The translations under genes and the position numbers were made by a program. A DNA stretch of 64,000 nt from Aquirhabdus parva (GTDB taxonomy: Bacteria; Pseudomonadota; Gammaproteobacteria; Pseudomonadales; Moraxellaceae). The notes below the pieces were generated by a model. It was not told where the DNA came from, did no database searches, and worked only from the letters and a program-made list of their open reading frames with translations. The stretch covers positions 2,028,207 through 2,092,206 of the forward strand of contig NZ_CP031222.1 of the NCBI RefSeq assembly GCF_003351745.1. The letters run 5' to 3'. This document shows positions 43,389-53,632 of this stretch, piece after piece (positions within the stretch are counted from its first letter, which is position 1; each line of letters opens with the position of its first letter).

Positions 43389-45674
43389 ATGAAGATGGAC
43401 AACCAAGAACTCAAGCAAGCCGCTCTCGATTACCATGAATTTCCAAAGCCTGGAAAAATTAACGTTGTACCCAGCAAACAACTCGCTAACCAACATGACC
43501 TTGCACTCGCCTATTCACCTGGCGTCGCAGCACCTTGTCTGGAAATTGAAAAAGATCCATCGCTGGTCTCCCGCTATACCGCCCGTGGCAATTTAGTTGC
43601 TGTTATCACCAACGGGACAGCCGTACTCGGTTTGGGCAATATTGGTCCTTTGGCCTCTAAGCCTGTCATGGAAGGCAAAGGGGTACTGTTTAAGAAATTT
43701 GCCGGCATCGATGTATTTGACATCGAAATTGCAGAAAATGATCCAGATAAACTGGTTGATATCATCGCATCACTAGAGCCTACCTTCGGTGGGATTAACC
43801 TAGAAGATATCAAAGCACCAGAATGCTTCTATATCGAGAAGAAACTCCGCGAACGCATGAAGATTCCTGTCTTTCATGATGATCAACACGGAACATCAAT
43901 TATCGTTGGCGCAGCTCTACTTAATGCGTTGCTACTCGTCAAAAAAGACATCGCTAAAATCAAAATTATTTGTTCAGGCGCAGGTGCCGCAGCACTATCC
44001 TGCTTGGATCTCCTCGTTGCCCTCGGTGCCAGTCGCGAGAATATTATCGTTGCTGACTCTAAAGGTGTGATCACCACTGCACGCTTGGCAACCCTAGATG
44101 AAAGTAAACGTCGTTACGCGCAAGATATTACGCAGACCCGTCTAGAAGAAGTCATGGCTGATGCCGATATGTTCCTTGGATTATCGACTGCTGGTATTTT
44201 GTCTCAGGACATGGTTGCCAAGATGGCTACCGATCCAATCATTTTCGCTTTGGCCAATCCGAATCCAGAAATTCTGCCGGAGCTTGCGAAGGCTGTACGT
44301 CCGGATGTCATTATTGCGACAGGTCGCTCAGACTATCCAAATCAAGTGAATAACGCCCTTTGCTTCCCATATATCTTCCGCGGAGCACTGGATTCAGGTG
44401 CGACAACGGTTAATGAAGCCATGAAAGTGGCCTGTGTCCATGCAATTGCAAAGATGGCGCACGTTGAATCCAGCAGCAAAACCTATGGTGAAGATGGCCA
44501 ACGCTTTGGTCGTGAATATCTGATTCCAGGTCCACTTGATCCACGTCTGATTTTAGAAATTGCCCCAGAGATTGCACGTGCAGCGATGGAATCTGGTGTT
44601 GCGACCCGTCCAATCCAAGACTTCGCAGCTTATCGCCAAAGCTTGTCAGAGTTTGTTTATAACTCTGCATTCCTGATGAAGCCTGTTTTTGCACAAGCCA
44701 AAAGTGATCCGAAACGCATCGTCTTCTGTGAAGGTGAAGATGAGCGTGTTTTACGCGCGGTTCAGTTGGTGGTGGATGAAGGCTTGGCGCATCCGATTCT
44801 GGTTGGACGCCCTACAGTCGTTCAGCATCAGATTTCTAAATTTGGACTCCGTTTACAGGCAGGCGTTAACTTTGAACTCGTCGATCCAGACCATGATGCA
44901 CGCTATAAAGAGTACTGGCAGTATTACTACAGTCTCATGCAACGTCGCGGTGTTGGCGTTGAATTAGCTAAGCGCGAAGCACGTCGTCGTACCACCTTGA
45001 TTGGTGCGCTTCTTGTGCACTTTGGCGCGGCTGATGGTCTGATTTGCGGTACGTTTGCTCACTACGGTTTGCATCTCGATTATCTCAAAGACGTGATTGG
45101 CAAAAAAGAAGGGGTTAAAAACTTCTATGCCATGAATGCACTCATGCTGGAAGGTCGTAACCTGTTTATCGCTGATACTTACGTCAATGAAGATCCAACC
45201 GCTGAACAACTGGCTGAAATGACGTTACTTGCAGCAGAGGAAGTTCGTCGCTTCGGTCTGACACCTAAAGTGGCATTGCTGTCTCACTCTAGCTTTGGCA
45301 GTGCCGATGGTGAAAGTGCTCAGAAGATGCGTGATACTTATCGCATTCTCTCCGAGATCGCACCTGAACTTGAAGTCGAAGGCGAAATGCATGGGGATGC
45401 CGCACTTGATGAAGAAATTCGTTTAGCCGAATTCCCAAATTCTCGCTATAAAGGTGCTGCAAACCTACTGATCATGCCGACCATGGATGCCGCCAATATT
45501 GCATTTAATCTCCTGAAAACCTCAGCAGGGAATAATGTCACCATTGGTCCAATCTTGCTTGGCGCTGCAAAACCTGTACATATTTTAACGCCAACAGCGA
45601 CACCGCGTCGTATCGTCAATATGACCGCTTTAGCCGTTGCTGAGATTCAACAAGCACAAAAAGGCTTGGTTTAA
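43389..45674 (+). CDS. maeB: NADP-dependent malic enzyme with phosphotransacetylase-like domain (MaeB)
   Basis: The 761-residue MaeB oxidatively decarboxylates malate to pyruvate. The malic N-domain ([66 protein letters not shown]) and the NADP-binding domain ([16 protein letters not shown]) occupy the first 400 residues. From about 425 a phosphate acetyltransferase-like domain follows ([33 protein letters not shown]), which in MaeB enzymes is regulatory and binds acetyl-CoA. ATG at 43389 or 43395 are both possible, the second having GAG six bases before it. The long folded leader suggests post-transcriptional control. Confidence 0.95.
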   Translation: MKMDNQELKQAALDYHEFPKPGKINVVPSKQLANQHDLALAYSPGVAAPCLEIEKDPSLVSRYTARGNLVAVITNGTAVLGLGNIGPLASKPVMEGKGVLFKKFAGIDVFDIEIAENDPDKLVDIIASLEPTFGGINLEDIKAPECFYIEKKLRERMKIPVFHDDQHGTSIIVGAALLNALLLVKKDIAKIKIICSGAGAAALSCLDLLVALGASRENIIVADSKGVITTARLATLDESKRRYAQDITQTRLEEVMADADMFLGLSTAGILSQDMVAKMATDPIIFALANPNPEILPELAKAVRPDVIIATGRSDYPNQVNNALCFPYIFRGALDSGATTVNEAMKVACVHAIAKMAHVESSSKTYGEDGQRFGREYLIPGPLDPRLILEIAPEIARAAMESGVATRPIQDFAAYRQSLSEFVYNSAFLMKPVFAQAKSDPKRIVFCEGEDERVLRAVQLVVDEGLAHPILVGRPTVVQHQISKFGLRLQAGVNFELVDPDHDARYKEYWQYYYSLMQRRGVGVELAKREARRRTTLIGALLVHFGAADGLICGTFAHYGLHLDYLKDVIGKKEGVKNFYAMNALMLEGRNLFIADTYVNEDPTAEQLAEMTLLAAEEVRRFGLTPKVALLSHSSFGSADGESAQKMRDTYRILSEIAPELEVEGEMHGDAALDEEIRLAEFPNSRYKGAANLLIMPTMDAANIAFNLLKTSAGNNVTIGPILLGAAKPVHILTPTATPRRIVNMTALAVAEIQQAQKGLV

Positions 45675-45685
45675 GCAGATATCTC

Positions 45686-45724
45686 TCATTTGATTGATCA
45701 ACGATATATTGGTCAATCAAATGA
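45686..45724. repeat. Imperfect palindrome after maeB
   Basis: TCATTTGATTGATCA and TGGTCAATCAAATGA match at 14 of 15 positions around a nine-base AT-rich loop. It stands between the maeB stop and its terminator and could be a 3' RNA stem or a protein-binding palindrome. Confidence 0.55.
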
Positions 45725-45736
45725 CTGTCCCATATT

Positions 45737-45768
45737 TAAAAAAGCATGTCGATGACATGCTTTTTTTT
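45737..45768 (+). terminator. maeB terminator
   Basis: AAAAAGCATGTC and GACATGCTTTTT with a GAT loop and a T8 tract lie about 65 bases past the maeB stop. Confidence 0.88.
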
Positions 45769-45960
45769 GCATTGATGTTCAAGTGAAATACTCTAAGATC
45801 AAAATACTTAAATTTCTATTCTTTCCTATGCATAGTGGTCTGTAATTTGCTTAACTTTTACACACTCAACCTCAATACTTTCTTCACGATTGAATACTAG
45901 ACTCGCTCCTAGACATTCATCCCATTAACCATATGCATTTAATAACAAAGGTCTAGTCGC

Positions 45961-46479
45961 ATGGTACACCTTCCCTCAATGGCGCTTCTTGCCCTGATCC
46001 CACTATTGATTTGGCGTATATATTCACGCATCAAACGCCATTTAGGCCCACAGAAGTCTATTTTATGGCGCCATATTTTAGTCGTCGTGCTTTATCCGTT
46101 GGTACTAATCAGCTTAAGTGTCCACGCTCTGCAATATACGAGCAGTTTAATTGGCCTCTTAACGGGCATTACCTTGGGTATTGCGTTGGCTATTTATAGC
46201 CTAAGAGTAACTCGCTTCGAATACATTGATCAGAGTTTCTTTTATACACCGAGTGCGCATATCGGCATTGCATTGTCCGTAATCCTCACTGGTCGCTTGC
46301 TCTACCGACTATATGAAGTTTGCGGTGGTGGAATCACCCCTGAAGAATTAGAGGGGTTAAGTGAAAGCTCAGCAACTTTGCTGATTTTAGGTACTTTTTT
46401 TGGTTATTATTTGAGTTATACCATTGGTATTCTAAGGTTAAGATCACGTTTTCTAATACCCGATAATAAAAGCGAATGA
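45961..46479 (+). CDS. Polytopic membrane protein, DUF1453/CcdC-like
   Basis: The 172-residue protein has about five membrane helices. The arrangement (an early RIYSRIKRHLGPQ loop, then a middle loop with RVTRFEYIDQSFFYTPSAHIGIALSVI and a last TM pair) resembles the DUF1453/CcdC family by eye. No function is established for it. The start at 45961 lacks a strong ribosome site (AAAGG about ten bases upstream). It is monocistronic between maeB and rpoD. Confidence 0.6.
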   Translation: MVHLPSMALLALIPLLIWRIYSRIKRHLGPQKSILWRHILVVVLYPLVLISLSVHALQYTSSLIGLLTGITLGIALAIYSLRVTRFEYIDQSFFYTPSAHIGIALSVILTGRLLYRLYEVCGGGITPEELEGLSESSATLLILGTFFGYYLSYTIGILRLRSRFLIPDNKSE

Positions 46480-46618
46480 TTTAATCGGACTCATGCCAAT
46501 AACCGTTTATCGAAAGAATTGGATCAATCCCATGATAATGCGGAAGGTGACTTGTAAATCAAAACGAGGGGCACCACTATATCTTACAGATAGAGGCTTA
46601 AAATACGTCACTAGGCTG

Positions 46619-46627
46619 TGCTATAAT
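46619..46627 (+). promoter_or_regulatory. Extended -10 promoter of rpoD
   Basis: TGCTATAAT is an ideal extended -10, about 210 bases before the rpoD start. It has the same form as the elements before maeB and purD. Confidence 0.65.
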
Positions 46628-46633
46628 CATTGA

Positions 46634-46836
46634 TTGGTCAGTGACCACATGAACGCAATACATTGCGACTTGGCTTCATGATGAAAAGCCATCAAACATA
46701 GAATACGTAACCAAAAAGACGTTAGCAGTAAATATGTCAGGACTATCCTGACCGATGAACGATTAAGCTAGTGCCAGTAGGACCTGTTAGCAGCCCTATT
46801 GTAAACCGAATTAGATATCAGTGAGAGCCGAAAAAG
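46634..46836 (+). promoter_or_regulatory. Long structured 5' leader of rpoD
   Basis: The leader of about 200 bases between the extended -10 and the rpoD ATG has several hairpins: GGTCAGTGACC near its start, GGCTTCATGATGAAAAGCC at about 46672-46690, the perfect GTCAGGA/TCCTGAC stem with a CTA loop at 46736-46752, and GCTAG/TTAGC further on. No open reading frame with a ribosome site is seen in it. A role in growth-phase or thermal control of sigma-70 synthesis is speculation. Confidence 0.4.
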
Positions 46837-48702
46837 ATGAGTGATTCACAAACCTCCACCTCGCAAATTGCCGCGCTCATCACCAAAGGAAAAGAGCAAG
46901 GCTACCTCACCAACGCCGAAGTTAACGACGCCCTGCCCGATTCGATTACCGAAAGTGAGCAAATCGAAGATATTATTCAGATGTTGAATGACGTCGGTAT
47001 TCCGGTGCATGAACGTGCACCTGAAACTGACGAACTGATGCTTGAAAGTGCCCCTGAAGCTGGCGATGACGAAGTCGCAGCTGAAGAAGCTGCAGCCGTG
47101 CTTGCTGCTGTTGAAACCGAACCTGGTCGCACTACAGACCCCGTCCGCATGTATATGCGAGAAATGGGTACTGTTGATTTGCTAACCCGTGAAGGTGAAA
47201 TCAGCATCGCGAAACGTATTGAAGATGGTATTCGCGATATTCTCCATGCCATGGCGTATTGGCCGGGTGCAGTTGAACTGGTCTTGAAAGAGTATAACGA
47301 AGCCGTCAATGGCGAACGTCGTCTCTCTGATATTTTGTCAGGTTACCTCGATCCAGAGACCGATGACATTCCAGAAGTCATCGAAGTTGCCGATGATGAA
47401 GAAATTATCCCAGAACTTGCTGTTGCTGAACCCGTTGCAAAATCAGATGATGATGAAGAAACTGCTGCGGATGAAGAAGAAGCTGAATCAGGTCCAGATC
47501 CAGAGATCGCTCGTGTGCGCTTTGCTGAACTGACCGAGCGTCATGCACTCTTGCAAGAAGCCCTTAAATTAGGTCGTCATTCTGAGCAAGCCAAAGCGGC
47601 TCTGCAAGAAATGGCAACCGTATTTATGATGTTCAAGCTGACGCCACGTCTCAGTGAAGAAATCAGCGCTATGGTCCGGTCGACGATTGATCAGGTTCGT
47701 GCGAATGAACGTGAAATCATGAAATTCTCGGTCAAAAAAGCCCGTATGGATCGTGATCACTTCCGTAATCACTTCCCAGGTAACGAATCTAATTTAGCGT
47801 GGATCGATGAACAAATTGAACGCGATAGCTTGCTTGCGACTGGTTTGAATGCTGCACGTGCGGATATCCTCTCTTTCCAACAAAACTTGCTGGATCTTGA
47901 AACCCTACTGAGCTTACGCGTTGCGGATATCAAAGATATTTCCAAACGGATGTCGATTGGTGAAGCCAAAGCACGTCGTGCGAAGAAAGAGATGGTTGAA
48001 GCCAACTTGCGTTTGGTTATTTCAATCGCCAAAAAATACACCAATCGTGGCCTGCAATTCTTGGATCTGATTCAAGAAGGTAATATCGGCTTGATGAAAG
48101 CGGTTGATAAGTTTGAATATCGCCGTGGTTATAAGTTCTCAACTTATGCAACATGGTGGATTCGTCAGGCGATCACTCGCTCAATTGCTGACCAAGCCCG
48201 TACCATTCGTATTCCTGTGCACATGATCGAAACGATTAATAAAATTAATCGTGTATCGCGTCAATTGCTTCAGGAAATGGGACGTGAACCTACTCCAGAG
48301 GAATTGGGTGAACGTTTAGAAATGGACGAGATTAAAGTTCGTAAAGTTCTAAAAATCGCCAAAGAACCTATTTCGATGGAAACCCCGATTGGCGATGATG
48401 AAGACTCTCACTTGGGTGACTTCATTGAAGATACCAACATCACCTCGCCTGTTGAAGCGGCGACCGCTGAAGGTCTCCGTGAAGCCACTCGCGAAGTGTT
48501 GGCGAACCTGACGCCACGTGAAGCAAAAGTATTGAAAATGCGTTTTGGTATTGATATGCCAACCGATCATACTTTGGAAGAAGTTGGTAAACAGTTCGAC
48601 GTGACGCGTGAGCGCATTCGTCAGATCGAAGCCAAAGCCTTGCGTAAACTTCGCCATCCTTCTCGTTCTGAGCACTTGCGCTCATTCCTTGAGAATGATT
48701 AA
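46837..48702 (+). CDS. rpoD: RNA polymerase sigma-70 factor RpoD
   Basis: The housekeeping sigma factor, 621 residues. Region 1.1 ([24 protein letters not shown]) is at the N-terminus, region 1.2 follows with [15 protein letters not shown], and a long acidic non-conserved region lies at about 130-380. Region 2 has [26 protein letters not shown] and [17 protein letters not shown], region 3 has [15 protein letters not shown], and region 4 has the helix-turn-helix [20 protein letters not shown]. The length is typical of gammaproteobacteria. It is transcribed alone from a long leader, not with dnaG and rpsU as in E. coli. Confidence 0.98.
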   Translation: MSDSQTSTSQIAALITKGKEQGYLTNAEVNDALPDSITESEQIEDIIQMLNDVGIPVHERAPETDELMLESAPEAGDDEVAAEEAAAVLAAVETEPGRTTDPVRMYMREMGTVDLLTREGEISIAKRIEDGIRDILHAMAYWPGAVELVLKEYNEAVNGERRLSDILSGYLDPETDDIPEVIEVADDEEIIPELAVAEPVAKSDDDEETAADEEEAESGPDPEIARVRFAELTERHALLQEALKLGRHSEQAKAALQEMATVFMMFKLTPRLSEEISAMVRSTIDQVRANEREIMKFSVKKARMDRDHFRNHFPGNESNLAWIDEQIERDSLLATGLNAARADILSFQQNLLDLETLLSLRVADIKDISKRMSIGEAKARRAKKEMVEANLRLVISIAKKYTNRGLQFLDLIQEGNIGLMKAVDKFEYRRGYKFSTYATWWIRQAITRSIADQARTIRIPVHMIETINKINRVSRQLLQEMGREPTPEELGERLEMDEIKVRKVLKIAKEPISMETPIGDDEDSHLGDFIEDTNITSPVEAATAEGLREATREVLANLTPREAKVLKMRFGIDMPTDHTLEEVGKQFDVTRERIRQIEAKALRKLRHPSRSEHLRSFLEND

Positions 48703-48727
48703 TCCCGCAATGTGACGCCAAATGTAT

Positions 48728-48766
48728 AAAAGAATGCCTCAGCTAAACTGAGGCATTCTTTTTATA
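48728..48766 (+). terminator. rpoD terminator
   Basis: AAAGAATGCCTCA and TGAGGCATTCTTT with a GCTAAAC loop and a following T run lie about 25 bases after the rpoD stop. Confidence 0.9.
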
Positions 48767-48904
48767 AGAACATCATTTATTTTACGTGATTCATTAATAT
48801 TTCTACACAATATCACAAGCGATACTGATGAATACACACATTGTAATTCGATACAGTGGACACAATAATATATTCCAGATTAAATGAGGATTCACGAGGA
48901 GAAG

Positions 48905-49225
48905 ATGATGACTGACCATACTGAGACAACTACCCCGATCGTTGAGAAAAAATCTACAGATATTCACAATGAAGAACTGTGGCAATTTCCAATGCAATAC
49001 CCAATCAAGATCATCGGTCATGCCTCCCCAGAACTGCTTGGTGCGGTGAGTGATTTGCTTAAGCAACACTTCCCACTTCTTGATTTAGCCCACCTGACAG
49101 TGACGCAATCCAGCGGCGGGAAATATCATTCGATCGCAGCGGTACTGCCTTTTGAAAACAAAGAGCAAGTCAATGCTGTCTATGCTGATCTTGCTGCGTC
49201 AAAGCATGTTAAAACTGCGCTGTAA
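48905..49225 (+). CDS. YbeD-like DUF493 protein
   Basis: The 106-residue protein has a DUF493/YbeD ferredoxin-like fold in its last 85 residues (WQFPMQYPIKIIGHASPELLG, SSGGKYHSIAAVLPFENKEQVNAVYADL). E. coli YbeD lies beside lipB and is thought to be a small ligand-sensing regulator; here it follows rpoD, far from lipB. The frame opens 21 bases earlier, but GAGGAG just before the ATG-ATG pair at 48905 marks the true start. Confidence 0.85.
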   Translation: MMTDHTETTTPIVEKKSTDIHNEELWQFPMQYPIKIIGHASPELLGAVSDLLKQHFPLLDLAHLTVTQSSGGKYHSIAAVLPFENKEQVNAVYADLAASKHVKTAL

Positions 49226-49253
49226 TAGGCGCATATGCTTTACCGAATCCATA

Positions 49254-49288
49254 TAAAAAAGCCGCCCATTTAGGGCGGCTTTTTATTC
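49254..49288. terminator. Bidirectional terminator between the YbeD-like gene and the Bcr/CflA gene
   Basis: AAAAAGCCGCCC and GGGCGGCTTTTT with an ATTTA loop lie between convergent genes and fit both strands. Confidence 0.9.
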
Positions 49289-49298
49289 AACAGCTCAA

Positions 49299-50531
49299 TC
49301 AAGAGTGATTAACATCTACACTCGGCGCAGTCTCTTTAGGCTGCTTGGCATACCAGCGCATTTCGTTATAAATCACAAAAGATGACAACGCACAAAGTAC
49401 GAAGAAACCGGATGTAATCGGCACCAGCGTATTGTCATAAAGTTGACCAATAATTGTCGCCAAAACCAGTGATAAAATGGAAGATACTGCACCGATAATC
49501 GCAGAAGCCATGCCTGCAACATGGCCCATCGGCTCCATAGCAATGGCATTCAAATTCCCAAACATCAACCCAAAAGCAAAGAACAGGAGCGATGCATAAG
49601 CGATAAACATCCAAAGATCAATATGCACACCCGTGATCTGTACGAGTAAAAACAATAATGAGACCAATGTGATCACCAGCATCGCGCCTATACACACCGT
49701 ACGCATCCCAAAACGCGCAACAATCCGTGAATTCACAAAAGAAGCCACGCCCATGAAGAAAGCCAGCAATGCAAAATAGAGGCTAAAACGCTGCCCAGAT
49801 AAGCCAAACTGCTGCATAAAGATTTGTTGTGAACTTCCTAGATAGGCGATTAGCCCACCAAAACAAAGACCCGTACACAGTAGATAACTCATGGTGGTGC
49901 GATTGCTAACAACCTCTATAAATCCATGCTCAAATGCTTTGAGTTTGAGGGGAATACGATGACTCGGTGGCAACGTTTCCTCAAGACGCAGCGCAATCCA
50001 GCCGCCTACAGTTAATGCATAAATAATATAAACCAGAAAAATGGTGTGCCAACCCGCAAGGGAAATAATCAATTGACCAATGCTCGGTGCAATCGCCGGT
50101 GCGACCATAAACACCATCATGATGATCGACATCACTTTCGCCATTTGTGCGCCGCTGTATTTGTCTCGCACCACGGATATTGCAGTAATATACGGACCGG
50201 ACACGCCCAGTCCCTGAATAAAGCGCCCAAGCAAAAACAGCTCAAAACTCGTCGTGAAATAACACAATAAGCTGCCCAAGAAATAAATCGCTATACCCGA
50301 AAACAAAATGCGTTTGCGGCCGATCGCATCCGATAATGGCCCTGCAATCAATTGCCCAATAGTCATTCCCGCAAAAATACAAGTTATGACCCATTGAATA
50401 CGGTTATCCTGTACACCGAAATTCAGCCCAATTTGCCCTAAAGCAGGCAATGTCGCATCAATAGAAAATGAAACAACAGACATCAGCAATGCCATGAGCA
50501 GCGCGAATTCTCTAGAATGGATACCAGACAT
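49299..50531 (-). CDS. Bcr/CflA-type multidrug efflux MFS transporter
   Basis: The 410-residue major-facilitator protein has 12 predicted membrane helices. The DHA1 drug:proton antiporter marks are present: the acidic first helix FSIDATLPALGQIG, the loop 2-3 motif GPLSDAIGRKRILFSG, and the motif C-like stretch LGVSGPYITAISVVRDKYSG before VAPAIAPSIGQLI. These fit the Bcr/CflA subfamily (bicyclomycin, chloramphenicol and similar). It is divergent from poxB with a 368-base gap. The real substrate cannot be inferred. Confidence 0.9.
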   Translation of the reverse strand: MSGIHSREFALLMALLMSVVSFSIDATLPALGQIGLNFGVQDNRIQWVITCIFAGMTIGQLIAGPLSDAIGRKRILFSGIAIYFLGSLLCYFTTSFELFLLGRFIQGLGVSGPYITAISVVRDKYSGAQMAKVMSIIMMVFMVAPAIAPSIGQLIISLAGWHTIFLVYIIYALTVGGWIALRLEETLPPSHRIPLKLKAFEHGFIEVVSNRTTMSYLLCTGLCFGGLIAYLGSSQQIFMQQFGLSGQRFSLYFALLAFFMGVASFVNSRIVARFGMRTVCIGAMLVITLVSLLFLLVQITGVHIDLWMFIAYASLLFFAFGLMFGNLNAIAMEPMGHVAGMASAIIGAVSSILSLVLATIIGQLYDNTLVPITSGFFVLCALSSFVIYNEMRWYAKQPKETAPSVDVNHS

Positions 50532-50899
50532 TAAAAAACCTCTAGGAAATAGGTGACTTTAAAATCATTAACAGGATGATCGTTATGATCAATTTAGATT
50601 CATCAAGTACAGTAGAGCAGCAGTCTCAAAACTGATGATGAGCGCTAGCCCCATCATAAATAACCGTTCGGTCAAATGCTATAAAAATACACAAGCATTC
50701 CCACTCTTATCAAGCCGTAAATTCTAAGCGCTTTTCTTAGATCAAAATTACGCGAAGTCCACAGATCAATAATCGTACCAGTACTACCATCAAAGTGAGA
50801 TATCGATGAACTCATTTTTTTAATCTTAATGCGAGTATCTTGCATCACTGCTTCAATCTTATTGACAAGATCGATCTCTCGCACACTCTGGAGCATCTC
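50532..50899. other. Divergent intergenic region, Bcr/CflA gene and poxB
   Basis: Both promoters must lie in these 368 bases, but no -35/-10 pair stands out. The only structure noted is a weak CTAAG/CTTAG hairpin near 50724-50740. A 74-codon antisense frame (50672-50896) shows no family features and is not annotated. Confidence 0.35.
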
Positions 50900-52618
50900 A
50901 TGTCAAAAAAGAAAGTCTCTGACATCATCATTGAAACATTGGAAGCTGCTGGGGTTAAACACTGCTACGGCATTGTTGGCGACACACTAAATCATATCAC
51001 TGACTCTATCTCACGTAGCCAGATCAACTGGGTTCATATGCGCCACGAAGAAGTGGGCGCATTTGCCGCGGGCGGTGAAGCCTACATCACTGGAAATCTG
51101 ACCGCATGTGCAGGCAGCTGCGGTCCCGGTAGTTTGCATTTCATCAATGGCCTTTATGAATCTCATCGTAATCGTGCGCCCGTCATTTTAATTGCAAGCC
51201 AAGTTGCAACCGCCGAAATGGGCATCGATTTTCCGCAAAACGTCGACTTTATGCCGATTTTTAAAAATTGTAGTGTCTACTGCGAGACACTCATTAACCC
51301 CAGTCAAGCACGCCGTATGACCACGCTTGCAGCACAAATTGCATTAACACAACGCGGCGTCTCCGTACTCATCGTACCTGGTGACATAAGCGCGATGGAG
51401 GTTGAGGATGGCCCCGGATTTCATGTCCACCTGCCCACACCCACTATTCAACCCAATGAAATCGAACTTGAGAAGATTGCAGATATTCTGAACAGTAGTC
51501 ATAAAGTCGCTGTCTATGCCGGATTCGGCTGTGATGGTGCGCATGATGAGCTCGTCGCGCTCTGTGCTACATTACAAGCCCCAATGGCACATACCTCTCG
51601 GGCCAAAGACTTTGTGGAATATGACAATCCTTATAATGTCGGCATGACAGGCATATTTGGGTCAAGTTCAGGGTATAAAGCTGTGCTGGAGTGCGAAACA
51701 TTGCTTTTACTAGGTGCTGATTTTGCATGGCAGCAATTCTATCCCAGCCATGCACGCATCATTCAAATCGATATTGATGCGACGCATCTTGGTCGTCGTC
51801 ATCCCATTGAATTGGGTGTGGTCGGAGACGTTAAAGCGACGTTAAAAGCATTGCTCCCGCGCTTGCGGCCTCATGCGGATAAAGGCTTTCTGAATGAGTG
51901 TAAACATGAATTAGAGCGTGTTCATCAACACCGCACACATGAAGAGCGTGAAGGCAAAGATGGTGTGATCCACCCTCAGCAATTGGCGATGCTGATCGAC
52001 AAGCATGCGCAACACGATGCTATCTTTACGGCGGACGGTGGTAGTCCAATGGTGTGGCTGTTGCGGCATGTCCATACCAATGGACAACGTCGCACCCTAC
52101 TCAGTCTACTGCATGGGACAATGGCAAATGCCATGCCACAAGCGCTCGGGATTAAAAAGGCGTTGCCTGATCGACAAGTCATCTCCTTCAGCGGGGATGG
52201 CGGACTCACGATGTTGCTGGGCGATATGATCACGGCGGTTCAGGAAAATATTGCGATCAAAATCGTTGTCTTTAACAACGGTACGCTGGGTTTTGTCGAG
52301 TTAGAGCAGAAAGTTGAAGGGCTGCTGGATGCGTATACCGAACTTAAAAATCCTAACTTCGCCAAGCTTGCAGAAGTGATGGGCTATTACAGCGACCGTG
52401 TAGACCACAGTGATGATCTTGAAGAAGCAGTCAAGGCCTTTTTAGCCCATCCCGGACCTGCATTACTGGATGTGACCACCAACCGTATGGAACTCGTTAT
52501 GCCACCCAAGATTGAACCAGCTTATGTCTATTCCACTGCACTCTCATCAATGAAAGCGATTGCTCATGGGCGTAGTGGTGAGGTCATTGAATTGCTAAAA
52601 AATAATTTTTTGAAATAA
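50900..52618 (+). CDS. poxB: Pyruvate dehydrogenase (quinone) PoxB
   Basis: PoxB, 572 residues, the same length as the E. coli enzyme. It is a TPP- and FAD-dependent peripheral membrane enzyme that oxidises pyruvate to acetate and CO2 and passes electrons to ubiquinone. The N-terminal TPP domain (EAAGVKHCYGIVGDTLNHITD, MRHEEVGAFAAGGEAY with the catalytic Glu) and the FAD domain (about 190-330) are present. The C-terminal TPP domain has ISFSGDGGLTMLLGDM and the metal-binding VVFNNGTLGFVELEQ. ATG at 50900 has GGAG eight bases upstream; the 60-base in-frame extension before it is not conserved. Confidence 0.94.
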   Translation: MSKKKVSDIIIETLEAAGVKHCYGIVGDTLNHITDSISRSQINWVHMRHEEVGAFAAGGEAYITGNLTACAGSCGPGSLHFINGLYESHRNRAPVILIASQVATAEMGIDFPQNVDFMPIFKNCSVYCETLINPSQARRMTTLAAQIALTQRGVSVLIVPGDISAMEVEDGPGFHVHLPTPTIQPNEIELEKIADILNSSHKVAVYAGFGCDGAHDELVALCATLQAPMAHTSRAKDFVEYDNPYNVGMTGIFGSSSGYKAVLECETLLLLGADFAWQQFYPSHARIIQIDIDATHLGRRHPIELGVVGDVKATLKALLPRLRPHADKGFLNECKHELERVHQHRTHEEREGKDGVIHPQQLAMLIDKHAQHDAIFTADGGSPMVWLLRHVHTNGQRRTLLSLLHGTMANAMPQALGIKKALPDRQVISFSGDGGLTMLLGDMITAVQENIAIKIVVFNNGTLGFVELEQKVEGLLDAYTELKNPNFAKLAEVMGYYSDRVDHSDDLEEAVKAFLAHPGPALLDVTTNRMELVMPPKIEPAYVYSTALSSMKAIAHGRSGEVIELLKNNFLK

Positions 52619-52679
52619 ATTATGGATGATTTTTCAGCGGAAAAGATAAATTTATAGATCAGGATTTATGCGATAAACA

Positions 52680-53288
52680 ATGATGATGACCCATAAAAGA
52701 TCGATTTTATTCTGGTTTGATTTTGCAAGCACATATTCATATCCCGCAGCAATGCGCATAGCGACTCTTGCAGATTCCAGCAATATTCAGGTGATATGGC
52801 GCCCTTTCTTATTGGGTGCTATTTTTCAACAACAAGGTTGGAATGACTCGCCATTTAATATTTATCCTGCCAAAGGCGCATATATGTGGCGAGACATGGC
52901 TCGATTATGTATGCGCGAAAATCTTGATTTTAAGCGTCCGACCGTTTTCCCGAGAAATGGGCTGATGGCATCCCGTATCGTCTGTGCAAATCATAATGAA
53001 TTATGGATCCCTGCCTTTGTACGTCATGTCTTTCAAGCCAACTTTAAATATGATTTAAATATTGCCGATCTGGATGTCATCACTAAAATCTTAAACGATT
53101 TAGACCTAGATGCAGACAAGATTTTAAACCAGATCAAACAACAGGAAATCAAAAATTTACTTAGGCAACAAACTGATGAAGCCATTCAATCGGGAGTTTT
53201 CGGTGCGCCTAGTTTTATCGTGGAAGGAGAACTATTTTGGGGTAATGATCAGTTAGAGCATGCACTTGATTGGTGTATAGACCACTAG
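52680..53288 (+). CDS. 2-hydroxychromene-2-carboxylate isomerase-like DsbA-family protein
   Basis: The 202-residue thioredoxin-fold protein is of the HCCA isomerase (kappa GST-like) type: LFWFDFASTYSYPAAMRI at the N-terminus with Ser/Tyr in place of a CxxC, VIWRPFLLGAIFQQQGW, and the C-terminal VFGAPSFIVEGELFWGNDQLEHAL. The original family member isomerises a naphthalene-degradation intermediate with glutathione, but most genomic homologues have unknown substrates. No aromatic pathway genes are next to it. The first of three consecutive ATG codons is used here. Confidence 0.85.
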   Translation: MMMTHKRSILFWFDFASTYSYPAAMRIATLADSSNIQVIWRPFLLGAIFQQQGWNDSPFNIYPAKGAYMWRDMARLCMRENLDFKRPTVFPRNGLMASRIVCANHNELWIPAFVRHVFQANFKYDLNIADLDVITKILNDLDLDADKILNQIKQQEIKNLLRQQTDEAIQSGVFGAPSFIVEGELFWGNDQLEHALDWCIDH

Positions 53289-53317
53289 ATCATGACGAAC
53301 ATCATACTGTCCACCTG

Positions 53318-53632
53318 TCAGCATGGACACTTCCCCACCTTGCCACCCTTACTTGGATAACGCGCCTCTAAACAATAGCGATGAAACTCACGCTCGCTCA
53401 TAGGCACTTTGTCAGGATGCTTTGAACGCATGTGCAGACAATAATTCTCGTAGTCTTGCACGCCGACCATCAAACGAAAACTCTGCGCAAAACGCTTCAT
53501 AAGCAATAGAACCCATTGCCACTTTGTTTCAGGCAAAGTGGGCTCTGAAGTGGAATTTAACGGTATTGGGACGCACTTCTGGATAATCGGTAACGTCACT
53601 CTGGCTTTTTGATAGTAGACACTATTACCCAT
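53318..53632 (-). CDS. YbdD/YjiX-family protein, CstA partner
   Basis: The 104-residue protein ends in a compact YbdD/YjiX (DUF466) domain: LMVGVQDYENYCLHMRSKHPD, MSEREFHRYCLEARY and the Cys-ending tail KGGKVGKCPC. In enterobacteria the YbdD/YjiX partner is required for pyruvate uptake by CstA/BtsT. About 40 extra N-terminal residues precede the domain. ATG at 53632 overlaps the end of cstA by eight bases and has GAGGA eight bases upstream, so the pair is translationally coupled. Confidence 0.88.
   Translation of the reverse strand: MGNSVYYQKARVTLPIIQKCVPIPLNSTSEPTLPETKWQWVLLLMKRFAQSFRLMVGVQDYENYCLHMRSKHPDKVPMSEREFHRYCLEARYPSKGGKVGKCPC

Noticed and set aside
50672-50896. A 74-codon minus-strand frame in the Bcr/CflA-poxB gap
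   Set aside because: No ribosome site or family resemblance, and it ends against the poxB start; probably chance.
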